Source: UBA4459 sp963776205 (GTDB taxonomy: Bacteria > Bacteroidota > Bacteroidia > Bacteroidales > F082). From it: a DNA stretch of 64,000 nt. Numbering within the stretch: position 1 is the stretch's first letter; the number at the start of each line of letters is the position of its first letter. The notes under the pieces were generated by a model. It saw only the letters and a list, made by a program, of their open reading frames with translations, was not told the origin of the DNA and did no database searches. The position numbers were made by a program, and so were the translations under genes. Shown piece by piece: positions 37,701-46,572 of the stretch. Where the stretch lies: the NCBI GenBank assembly GCA_963776205.1, contig CAVZLR010000005.1, positions 1-64,000 of the forward strand, given 5' to 3'.

Positions 37701-37982
37701 AATGCACAGGCAGGTCCATCAAGTGATATTGATATTCTGATTCATTTTACAGGAACTGATGAGCAAAGAAAAGATCTTAAGGCGTGGCTCGAAGGCTGGA
37801 GCCTTAGTTTAAGCCAGATCAACTTTTTAAGAACCGGTAACAAAACAGATGGCTTGCTTGATGTTCATATTGTAACTGACGAAGATATCAGAAAGCGGGA
37901 TAGTTATGCTATTAAAATCGGTGCGGTTTCAGATGCTGCAAGGCCACTACCTGTTGGAACAGCTTTAAAAAAATCGAGTTAG
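34797..37982 (+). CDS. PPDK_N-domain protein B with GAF-like and nucleotidyltransferase domains
   Basis: A 1061-residue multidomain protein 3 bases after gene A. Residues 1-130 resemble a GAF-like sensor found in kinases (LVEAIPPGWQYPDICRARI, GPFLKDERKLINTIAERLG). Residues 130-320 are helical. Residues 335-720 are the PPDK_N ATP-grasp (GKLGGKSAGLFLANQ, LIIRSSSLLEDRIGMAFAGK). About 780-870 is the shared C-terminal domain (LMGPGRWGSRGDIKLGVSV; GTHFFQD at 37275-37295). The end (about 955-1061) is a nucleotidyltransferase fold with LFGSVKNAQAGPSSDIDIL and a third acidic residue in LLDVHIV. No phosphohistidine domain is visible. The combination suggests a nucleotide-dependent signalling or modifying enzyme; that is inference. 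Confidence 0.8.
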   Translation: MSEKKPLDVLLSELKERAKELNCLYQVQELLNNPEKTIDDICNGLVEAIPPGWQYPDICRARIQLFENTYSSVDLAETEWVLKSDIHIQNDVVGQIFVYYEEEAPTMDEGPFLKDERKLINTIAERLGLHLLHQQLKNVFDKQNQIDTEHKKEWEVILDMLRQTNPKLLIRLSRKMVNYLCWTGVKKAEKLLEKFSSAFHEEGELIDENKPFKKSNDSDLIGLSYEIFEIAEENLTLDKILNNIQKWTKEDRSGFLSKVLENMGSSLQDINNAIERYHHLAPQMLELSEAREKGLRVAMIRRILTDQSDYIDIAKRFVDVDSFNELLNKIISPVGSHGKLGGKSAGLFLANQMINKYTAEFASFAEIKIPKTWYITSDGLLNFMDYNNLEEVMEQKYKDIGQIRQEYPYVIQLFKNSTFPPAIVKGLMMALDDFGSVPLIIRSSSLLEDRIGMAFAGKYKSLFIANQGTREERLVALMDAIAEIYASVFGPDPIDYRADNDLLDYHEEMGIMIQQVVGTKIGHYYLPSFAGVAFSQNEFRWSPRINRKDGLIRLVPGLGTRAVDRISNDYPILIAPGQPQLKVNVTVDEVVKYSPKYLDVINLQSGEFETVELEELKQFGKEYPMIHQVVSRMKQDFLQLASPLTIDFQKDFLVVTFEGLVNRTKFVQLTKDILEVLSKEYNNPVDIEFAHDGSNLYLLQCRTQSAGIEYKAAVIPSNVPLEKTLFSANKYISNGIVTDITHIVYVDPKKYGEVSDYETLKEIGKSVGRLNKILPKHQFILMGPGRWGSRGDIKLGVSVTYSEINNTSMLIEIARKTNEYTPDLSFGTHFFQDLVESNIRYVPLYPDDYGVIFNIKFLEESANVLTSFLPDMKKLKDVIRVIDVPASANGQVLNVLMNGDSNKALAIFSEPTDYIDDEAKELQLGLRSGVIQEDVHWQWRLRNVEKLASQLDPKRFGVKGFYLFGSVKNAQAGPSSDIDILIHFTGTDEQRKDLKAWLEGWSLSLSQINFLRTGNKTDGLLDVHIVTDEDIRKRDSYAIKIGAVSDAARPLPVGTALKKSS

Positions 37983-38849
37983 AGCAGTTCTCGTTTTGCT
38001 TTATTTGGTGAGTTCAGGTCAAATCGTATTAATGACAACTCTGGGCCGTCATGTGCGGCATTCATAGCGAATGTGTTGCCTACCTGGTCTTTCCAGGTTC
38101 CGGTTAGCGAAGTTGATTCATGCACGTGTCCGTGTAAAGTTATAAAAGGTTTTCTCTCTTCAATAAAACGTTTAATAGCAATGCTGCCGATGTGCACATC
38201 CAGTGGCACATGGTCGATCATTTTGCCATCCAGTGCTGCCCGGTCAAGTTTGGTTTGATAAGGTGGTGAATGAAATAGAAAAATGGATCTCGTCAGGTCA
38301 TGATTCACCGCTTAATTTTTCCAGGTCTTTCTTGATAGTTTCATATTTAATTCGTTTTTTGTCAGTTTCAACCGAAAAAGATCCGTCTTCTGGTGCTACA
38401 CACCCCGGATCAACATACTGAGAAACATCATATCGTTCCCAGTCTTTAAGCATAAATGGTGAAGGTGGTATGCAGGCGTAACCATAGATATTGAGATCAT
38501 GAAAATGAACCTTTCTATTATGCACATAATTGATCAGATTTTCATCGTTAGCTTTTAAAAATTCAGTTTCGATTGCCCTTCCGTCATCATTTCCAAGAAT
38601 TGTAAATATGGAGGGAAATTTATTTCCTAATTGCTTTTTAAGTTTTCTAAGGTTATCAAATAAATAATCTGTGAAATCTTCGGGCATTTCCGGTGCCGAT
38701 GTAAAAGCATATAAACCGGATGGGAGGAGGTCACCCCCGAGAAATACAGCTATTGGTTTTTCCTGTTTGATCCTTTTAAAAAGTTCCTCATACCTTTCAA
38801 CTTTTCCATGCAAATCAGAAACAAAAAAACATTGCGACATCTTAATCAA
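37979..38849 (-). CDS. Metallophosphoesterase, frameshifted
   Basis: A calcineurin-like phosphoesterase of about 285 residues in two frames. The first (38849-38298) has FFVSDLHGKVERYEEL (metal site 1), FLGGDLLPSG (metal site 2) and TILGNDDGRA (GN[HD] block). The second (38308-37979) has LFHSPPYQTKLDR and TLHGHVHES, the last metal-binding block. Removing one C of the pair at 38308-38309 fuses them as KLSVNHDLTRSI, so all family blocks are present in order. The 3' end overlaps that of PPDK_N protein B by 4 bases, tail to tail. The substrate is unknown; a nucleotide phosphodiesterase is possible. Confidence 0.82.
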
Positions 38850-39030
38850 ATTAATCTTTCAAATGTAATGATTTTGAAAATGTAATCTGAATTCTTTAGT
38901 CTTTAGCAGGCTATATGAAAATTGCCATTTACTATCAACTGATCACTATCAAAAAAGGGTCAATTGCCAATCACGATTCTCTGTTTCCCAATTGTCATTT
39001 TTATACCTTTGCTACAAAGTAAATGAAACC

Positions 39031-42000
39031 ATGATTCCATCAAAACTTGACATATACACGCAGAAAAAATATTTCGAAGAACAATCGTTTGCCACATTAA
39101 TGTTGAAACGAATTTATAACGTGCTGATTATCTCCAGCGTTTATGATGCGTTTATTTTGGAAGAAGATGGCCGGATTGAGGAACAGATATTTTATGAATA
39201 TATGTCGCTCAACCTCAGGTATCCTCCACGTTTTTTTAATGCAGTATCAGAAAAGGAAGCTTTTGATGTCTTAAAAGAAGAGAATATTGACCTGGTTATT
39301 TCCATGTTGAGTGCCGAAGAAAAAGACACATTCCAGTTAGCTGATGAAATCAAAACAAATTATCCCCTAATACCCATTGTAGTGCTAACACCATTCTCGA
39401 GGGAAGTTAGCTTGAAAGTTGAAAACCTTAAAATGGAGTCGATCGACTATATATTCAGTTGGCTTGGTAATGCAGATATTTTACTTGCGATCATTAAGCT
39501 GATCGAAGATAAAATGAACGTGGAGCATGATGTAAATGAGGTGGGTGTGCAAACAATTATTCTTGTTGAAGACAATGTAAGGTTTTACTCTAGCTTTCTG
39601 CCGCTTATTTATAAAATCATTTTCAAGCAGTCGAAAGCATTTATGAGTGAGGGTTTAAATGAGCATCAGAAGATGAATCGGGCCCGGGGTCGTGCCAAAA
39701 TTCTGCTGGCTACAAATTACGAAGATGCACTAAAACTTTACAATCAGTATAAACACAATTTACTGGGACTCATTTCTGATATAACCTATAATCGTGGTGG
39801 GAAGAAAGATCCGGAAGCAGGCATATCCCTGGTGATGCATATCAAAAAAGAGAGCAAATATACACCATTGTTGTTGCAATCCTCCGATCAGGAAAATTGG
39901 GCAAAAGCTAAAGTTTTACGAGTTGGCTTCATTGATAAAAACTCTAAAACCCTGATGCACGACTTAAGGGATTTCATCAAAGAATATTTTGCTTTTGGGG
40001 ATTTCGTATTTAAGGACCCAAATACAGGTGAACCAGTTGCCAGAGCAAAGGATCTGAAGGATTTACAGGAAAAAATTTACCAGGTTCCTGAAAGGTCCTT
40101 GATGTATCATATAAAAAGAGATCATATTTCAAAATGGCTTAGGGCCAGGGCATTATTTCCGTTGGCAACATTATTGAAACAATTTACAACAGATGATTTT
40201 GATAATAGTCATGAGGTCAGGGCATTTATCTTTGATGCCATCGCAAACTTCAGACTAACAAAATCGCGAGGTGTTATTGCGCAGTTCAACAGGGATACTT
40301 TTGATGAATATTTTACCATTTCCCGTATTGGTAACGGTTCCATCGGTGGCAAAGCAAGAGGGCTCGCATTTCTTGACTCATTGATTAAAAGGAATTACTT
40401 ATACGATTATTTTAAAAACATTAATATCACAATTCCGAAAACTGTTGTGGTAGGAACAGATCTGTTCGATGAATTTATGGATCAGAATCAGTTATATAAT
40501 ATCGCCTTAGCAGATAATATTAGTGATGATGAAATATTGGATGCTTTTTTAAAAGCCAAACTCCCTGAACGTTTAAGTGAAGATATTTTAACAATTATTT
40601 CCCTTGTCGATAAACCTTTAGCCATTAGGTCATCGAGCTTACTTGAAGATTCACATTATCAGCCATTTGCAGGAATTTATAATACTTATATGGTGCCATT
40701 TATAAAAGGCGATTATAAGAAAATGTTCAGAATGGTCAGAAAAGCCATAAAAGGTGTATACGCTTCAGCTTTTTATGCTGACAGCAAAGCATATATGCAG
40801 GCAACTTCCAATGTAATTGATGAAGAAAAAATGGCTGTGGTTATCCAGATAGTAACAGGTACGGAATATGGTAATCATTACTATCCAACAATCTCAGGTG
40901 TGGCAAGGTCAATTGATTATTATCCGATACCACCTGAAAAACCAGAAGATGGAACAGCAAGCCTTGCTCTTGGACTTGGAAAATACATAGTTGATGGAGG
41001 ACTATCTTTACGTTTTTCTCCAAAACATCCTGACAGGGTATTGCAATTATCATCTCCTGAAATGGCTTTAAAGGAAACGCAAAAATATTTTTTCGCACTG
41101 AAAATGGATATTGATGTTTTTTCACCTAGCCCTGACGACAGCAAGGATTTGCTCAAACTGAGTATCAAAGAAGCCGAAAAGGATGGTTCAATTAGTAAAA
41201 TCGCTTCCACCTACGATTTACATAACAATATTCTTAGAGATGGCTACAATTATGATGGAAAAAAGCTGATAACTTTTTCAAATATACTGAAGCATAAAAC
41301 GCTACCAATTGCCGAGATCCTCCAAAAGGTATTAAAGCTAGGTGAACAGGAAATGGGGAAACCTGTTGAAATAGAATTTGTGATGGACCTGAGCCCAAAT
41401 GATAAAGGAAAGATTGTTTTTGATTGCTTACAGATCAGGCCCATTGCCTCTATAGCTGATACCGTGAATCTGGATAAAAAGAAAATTAAGAAAAAAGAGG
41501 CACTTAATCATTTCAGATGCAGCACTCGGTAATGGCATGATAAACAACATTTATGATATTGTATACATCCGTCCGCAAAATTTTAAAGCTGCCAATAATA
41601 AGCTAACGGTAAATATGATAGGGGAAATTAATGAAAAATTTACTAAAGCGAATAAAAGTTATATACTGATTGGCCCTGGGCGTTGGGGATCATCTGATCC
41701 CTGGCTCGGAATTCCTGTTAAATGGCCGCAGATTTCAAATGCCCGACTGATCATTGAGTCAGGAATTGAAAAGTATAGAATTGATCCCAGCCAGGGAACC
41801 CATTTTTTCCAAAATCTAACCTCATTCAGGGTAGGGTACTTTACCATCAATCCTTTTATTAATGATGGGTATTATGATATCGATTTTCTCGATAGTCAGA
41901 AAGCTGTTTTTGAAAATGAAACTGTACGTCACATTCGATTTAAAAAGCCGTTTCAAATCATTATCGATGGAAAAAAGAATACGGGAGTAGTGCTGAAACC

Positions 42001-42034
42001 GGGGTGTAAGTATAAAGAAAGTAATAAAAGTTAA
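39031..42034 (+). CDS. PPDK_N-domain protein C with receiver domains, frameshifted
   Basis: About 1000 residues; the start at 39031 (MIPSKLDIYTQKKYFEE) is preferred over 38992. Residues about 25-160 resemble a degenerate receiver. About 175-330 is a second one with ILVEDNVRFYSSF, LISDITYNRGG (candidate phospho-acceptor Asp), LLLQSSDQE and GFIDKNSKT (conserved Lys). PPDK_N follows (SIGGKARGLAFLDSL, LAIRSSSLLEDSHYQPFAG, ALGLGKYIVDGG), then the shared end domain (LIGPGRWGSSDPWLGIPVKW; GTHFFQN at 41795-41815). The first frame stops at 41532; deleting one C near 41500 gives EALIISDAALGNGMINN and joins the two frames. It looks like a phosphorylation-controlled version of the A/B paralogues. Confidence 0.8.
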
Positions 42035-42072
42035 AAGTCAGCTATTAAAACAGTTTTCTTTATCGTACTGTA

Positions 42073-43137
42073 TTACAGAAGATAGGTATCGTCTTTTAAG
42101 AGATTTGCTGTCAGGCAAGAATGAACAGGTAAAATGCCAATCACATCTCCGGGTTTGAAACCTGAGAATTCAGGATTCTTAATACATATAATTCCATGCT
42201 CCTGTGAAAGTGATGCAACATATGCACCATGAATAGGATAACCCCAACCTTTCTTATCAATTTGAACTACAAATCCATAATTTCTGTTGCCATTTTCCTC
42301 TAAAATAAATTCTTTTGAAAGATGCGCAGATCCGCCATAAATAACCAATTCATTTCTATGAGGATGGGTTGCAACTACCGGACAAGCTACAGCAACGGCA
42401 ATGTCTTCTGCCCTGCACGACCCGATAATTACTTGCATTACATCGTAATACACAAAATTGCCAGGCCGTATCTCATCAATTACACTGAAATCATCCACTA
42501 TACTGCAGGAAGGTGTGTCACCATAGCTGATTATTATGTCTGGGAAATCATGAATAAAATTATTTTTTAAAATAGCCAATTGATCAATACCAGTCTTACA
42601 TATCTCTTTAATTTCTTTTTTGGAATGTGCCGCATATGTTTGTCCGGCATGTGTCAGGAATCCTTTGAAAACCAGCTTTTCTGATGATGAAATGGTATTG
42701 ATAATAGCTTCGATCTCTATTATATTCTGCGGATCAATACCGGTGCGATGATAACCGATATCGATTTTAATGAAAATTCCAGTATTGGATTTGAGATGAT
42801 CTGCTAAAAACCGTGTTGAAAATCTGGATTCCACCAGAAGGTTTAATTTTATTTGAGATGCCAGTTGTTCAATTTCATCTATCTCAAGGATGTTGACCGG
42901 AAAGGCTATTGTAATGTCATCCCAGTCATGATTTTTAAAAAACTGTGCCATGGAAACTGAAGAAACAGTAATTTTCGTGATGCCCCTTTCTTTAAAGAGT
43001 TGACCTATTTCAGCTGATTGATGGGTTTTAAAATGTGGCCTGAAAATAACATCATTTGTTTCAGCTTTGAGCTGCATTTTATCAATGTGTTTTTTTACTT
43101 TCAGTGTGTCGATTATAAAAGTCGGCTTTTTCCACAT
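42073..43137 (-). CDS. D-threonine aldolase-like PLP enzyme
   Basis: A 354-residue fold-type III PLP enzyme (alanine racemase N-terminal domain plus D-serine dehydratase-like C-terminal domain). FRPHFKTHQSAEIGQLF (about residue 32) holds the PLP lysine; IKIDIGYHRTGIDP and GFLTHAGQTYAAH line the barrel; YGDTPSCS and RPGNFVYYDVMQ follow. The C-terminal PVHSCLTANL (about 340) carries the metal-binding His/Cys pair of D-threonine aldolase and D-serine dehydratase. It therefore cleaves or dehydrates a D-amino acid; the exact substrate cannot be read from sequence. It is monocistronic, convergent with PPDK_N protein C. Confidence 0.82.
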   Translation of the reverse strand: MWKKPTFIIDTLKVKKHIDKMQLKAETNDVIFRPHFKTHQSAEIGQLFKERGITKITVSSVSMAQFFKNHDWDDITIAFPVNILEIDEIEQLASQIKLNLLVESRFSTRFLADHLKSNTGIFIKIDIGYHRTGIDPQNIIEIEAIINTISSSEKLVFKGFLTHAGQTYAAHSKKEIKEICKTGIDQLAILKNNFIHDFPDIIISYGDTPSCSIVDDFSVIDEIRPGNFVYYDVMQVIIGSCRAEDIAVAVACPVVATHPHRNELVIYGGSAHLSKEFILEENGNRNYGFVVQIDKKGWGYPIHGAYVASLSQEHGIICIKNPEFSGFKPGDVIGILPVHSCLTANLLKDDTYLL

Positions 43138-43209
43138 GGGTCTATATTTTCAATAACAAATTTAGTCCAATATCGTTTTGATTTCATACATTTGAGAAAA
43201 CTCTGAACA

Positions 43210-43755
43210 ATGAAACATTTTGTTATTTGTATGAGCAGTATTTTGTTCATGACACTTATATCATGCCAACAGGATCAAAAAGAACTGGTGACCCAAAAAA
43301 TTCAATACGACGTACTTATCAAAAGTCCGAATCCCGATTATGACTGGTGGATTCAGAACCTGCCTGGTCCACAGCGGGAAAACCTGGTAGATATGATTCT
43401 TGATGGTGCGCTCAGCGGAAAATTTCAATCTTATGACTATTTTAATCAGCCCATTTCAGCATTTGATGTTTCAAAAATTCTTTCTGATACTTCCGTTCTG
43501 ACATTGATGGCCAAAGAACCGCCATATGAATATTACGATACTACTATTGTGTATACGATCGGGCGCGAGGATGTGTTAAAGATCAGGTTTTTAGAAGAGT
43601 GGAGAACAGACCCGGAAAACCTGTATTTTGAAAAAAAGGTGTTGGGGGTTGCACCTGTTGCTAAAAGAATTGACCCTATGGGCAATGAAAGGTGGCAACC
43701 ATTATTCTGGATATATACAGATAATGAATTCATACAAAGCCTTAAAAAGCAGTAA
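43210..43755 (+). CDS. Hypothetical lipoprotein
   Basis: A 181-residue protein with a lipoprotein signal peptide (MKHFVICMSSILFMTLISCQQ, Cys at 19). The mature part has no motif I recognise; it contains DYDWWIQNLPGPQRENLVDM and a Pro/Tyr-rich middle, and ends QPLFWIYTDNEFIQSLKKQ. It looks like a family restricted to Bacteroidota. It is followed by comEC after 70 bases on the same strand. Confidence 0.65.
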   Translation: MKHFVICMSSILFMTLISCQQDQKELVTQKIQYDVLIKSPNPDYDWWIQNLPGPQRENLVDMILDGALSGKFQSYDYFNQPISAFDVSKILSDTSVLTLMAKEPPYEYYDTTIVYTIGREDVLKIRFLEEWRTDPENLYFEKKVLGVAPVAKRIDPMGNERWQPLFWIYTDNEFIQSLKKQ

Positions 43756-43825
43756 TCATTTTTAGCAGCACTAATCTTTTGATGTTTTTATCATTTTAGG
43801 TATCTTGTTGCCTTAAAATGTATAT

Positions 43826-45915
43826 ATGAACTGGTCAGCAAGGCCATTTTTGCGCATCTTTATATTTCTTGTTCCAGGCATTATGATAGCTTATTGGGTG
43901 CCTGTTGTCAGGGAGATCAATACATATTTTCTTAATTATAACGCTGGTCGTGCTATCTGTTTCTGGATTAATAGCGTATAAACTGAATTATATCTGGAGA
44001 CGGAGATGGATTACAGGAATCATTCTTGGATTTTCTGTTTTTCTAACTGGAATTTTGTTGGTGAATTTAAAATATAATCAACAACCAATAATACCTGTAG
44101 GTAATAATAAAACATATATAGGTAGGGTATTTGAGGATCCCGTTGAAACTGATAAAACCGTAAGAACTGTCATTGAAATCAGGCAAATAGTTGATAGCGA
44201 CACAGTAATTATAAAACCAGTCAAGACTTTAGCGTACTTCACAAAAGACAGCTATAGTGTTCATTTGGAATATGGTGATATAATTGTTTTTGAAGGTATG
44301 CTGACCACTCCTGAAGGAACAAAGAACCCGGACGAATTTAACTATGCGAAGTTTCTAGCCGTGAATAATATACATTATATGGTTTTTATTTCAGGTGATA
44401 ACTGGAGTTTGCTGGGAACTTCTTCGAATAAGCTGATTTCTCTGGCTTTAAATGCCAGAATGTACTTATTAAGTGTATTACAGGAGAAAGGAATAGAAGG
44501 AGATGATTATGCAGTAGCCGCTGCAATACTGTTAGGGTACGACCAATTGCTTGAGTCGGAATTGGAGCAAGACTATGTAACTGCAGGAGCTATGCACATT
44601 TTATGTGTTTCAGGTTTACATGTGGGAATTATCTACCTGGTTTTGAATTTTCTGCTTGGTTTTTTGCGACGAAATAAATTCCAGAAAGTTGTTAAAGTGA
44701 TTCTGCTAATGAGCATGATTTGGTTTTACGCTTTGTTAACCGGCTTTTCGCCATCAGTGCAGCGGGCAGCATTAATGATCTCGATTTTTATCATAGCAGC
44801 TTTATCATCAAAACAAAAGGACGTATACAATACTTTAGCTGCATCAGCAGTGATATTATTATTTATAGATCCATTTATCATTTTTAATGTGGGTTTCCAG
44901 TTATCTTATACCGCTGTGCTTGGCATCCTTATGTTTTACAAGCCCATAGCTGGTATTTTTTATATTAAAAATCCGATAATTCGCAAAGTTTGGGAAATTG
45001 TGGCTGTTTCCGTTGCAGCACAGTTGGGTACTTTTCCGTTGGCGGCACATTATTTTCACTTTTTCCCAACTTACTTCTGGCTAACCAATATTTTTATTTT
45101 TCCATTGTCATTTGCTATAGTAGGTGCAGGAATGTTGCTGATCGCCATTTCATGGATACCGGTAATATCTAATTTTATGGGAATTGTTTTATCAGGATTT
45201 GTATATGTACTTAATTTAATTGTTGGATCAGTTAAATTGCTGCCTTATCATGGTGTTTACGACTTGTACTTTCCATGGATCAAGGTGGTACTTGTTTATA
45301 TATTTATCCTGTTTCTGATTCCCATTGATATTTAAAAGAAGGCTAAAACTGATGCTTCCTGCATTAATCGTATTACTTATAATTTTTATATTTCAAACTG
45401 AACATAAATACAGAGTGCTCAACCAGGAGAGATTGGCAATATACAGTATAAATCAGCATAGCGCCATTGATTTTATCTATCAGGATAAACATGTTTTACT
45501 GGTTGATTCAACGCTATTATCAGATGATCGTAAATTGGAATTTCATCTTTCAAATTGTCGCATAAGCTGGGGTTTGGATAAGAATAGTGAATCCATTGAG
45601 GGCAGCTTTTTAATTGCTGATTTGAATTTGTTTTATGACGGTCAGTTTGGTGCATTTGGAGATCAAACCTTTATACGAATAGCTGATAAAATTCCATATG
45701 GGAGCACGGATCCTATTTCAGTTGACTTTATCATTATTTCCGGGAAACAAAAAGTAGACATTAAAGCAGTGTCTGATGCGGTTTCTTTTGAATACATCGT
45801 TATGGACAGTTCTGTGCCTTACTGGAAACAGAAAAGAGTTAAGGAGCAGGCAACGGCCTTGCGCATTAAATATTTCAATGTGAGCGAACAAGGTGCATTT
45901 ATTTCAGATTTGTAA
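43826..45915 (+). CDS. comEC: ComEC/Rec2 competence protein, frameshifted
   Basis: The inner-membrane DNA channel of natural transformation, about 695 residues over three frames. It begins at 43826 with MNWSARPFLRIFIFLVPGIM. A shift near 43904 leads into SGRSIHIFLIITL, and another near 45324 leads into LIFKRRLKLMLPAL and a soluble C-terminus ending at 45915. The central competence domain has GAMHILCVSGLHVGII and LLTGFSPSVQRAALMISIF (about residues 235-310), with ten or so membrane segments overall. A DUF4131-type segment precedes it (VFEDPVETDKT). Removing one base at each break restores one frame. No other competence gene is in the window. Confidence 0.85.
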
Positions 45916-45954
45916 GAATGAAATGGTTACAGAAAAATTATTTTTTTAAATTTA

Positions 45955-45984
45955 TTGCAGATTTGTAAAAAGCCTTTATATTTG
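45955..45984 (+). promoter_or_regulatory. tRNA-Asp promoter
   Basis: TTG (45955-45957), 19 bases, TATATTTG (45977-45984): a full match to the Bacteroidota promoter pattern. The predicted start near 45991 is about 28 bases before the mature tRNA. Confidence 0.7.
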
Positions 45985-46018
45985 CAATCCCTTTTTAGGG
46001 GAGTTCTTAAGATAAAAT

Positions 46019-46093
46019 GGTCTGGTAGTTCAGTTTGGTTAGAATACGTGCCTGTCACGCACGGGGTCGCGGGTTCGAGTCCCGTCCAGACCG
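46019..46093 (+). tRNA. tRNA-Asp (GTC)
   Basis: A 75-base tRNA gene: acceptor stem GGTCTGG/CCAGACC with discriminator G, D arm with GTTCAGTTTGGTTAGAAT, anticodon GTC at 46054-46056 in the loop CTGTCAC, and T arm GGGTTCGAGTCCC. The 3' CCA is not encoded. Its 3' 16 bases recur at 49982-49997. A strong terminator follows. Confidence 0.97.
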
Positions 46094-46107
46094 CTAAATA
46101 ATAGTTA

Positions 46108-46134
46108 AACCCCCTGATAATCAGGGGGTTTTTT
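46108..46134 (+). terminator. Terminator after tRNA-Asp
   Basis: AACCCCCTGA-TAA-TCAGGGGGTT, a perfect 10-bp stem with a 3-base loop and a T-run. It starts 15 bases after the tRNA. Confidence 0.9.
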
Positions 46135-46135
46135 G

Positions 46136-46572
46136 TTTTAGGTGGATAGAGAGGTGGCAAAATTATCCCAATTCAACCTTTGGCACATTATTAACTTCCA
46201 TTGTATCTGAAATATTATATAATCAATTCGAGTCTCTTAGGTTTAATATGGTTCAAATCCTGTTAAATTCTCTTTTAAAGAATCAATTAGTTAATCCTCT
46301 TTTTATTAAATACCTTCTTTTGTCCTCTCCCATCTCCTAATATTCCAGAATATATTATGTAGGATAGTGGAAAAAGATCAATAGCTTTCTTATGCAAAAA
46401 CTATAAAAACATACTCCAAACCTAAATTTGATAAAAGTCAAGAAAAGTTAATTAATTGTTAATTAACAAATAGTTAACATGTATTTGGTTTTCATGATAA
46501 TAAATTTACTTCCAGGATTCATTTAAACTAAAACTACAAATCCAAAGTCCAGAAAAATCTAAAATTTGCAAT
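46136..46572. other. Non-coding AT-rich stretch after tRNA-Asp
   Basis: No gene is supported here. It holds a perfect inverted repeat, GTTAATTAA-TTG-TTAATTAAC (46447-46467), about 105 bases before the next start codon, which could be an operator. I see no integrase or transposase remnant. Confidence 0.5.

Noticed and set aside
45927..46160. Minus-strand frame through the tRNA-Asp gene (VWTGLEPATPCVTGTYSNQTELPD-like)
   Set aside because: It is the antisense reading of a tRNA, a common false gene in annotation.
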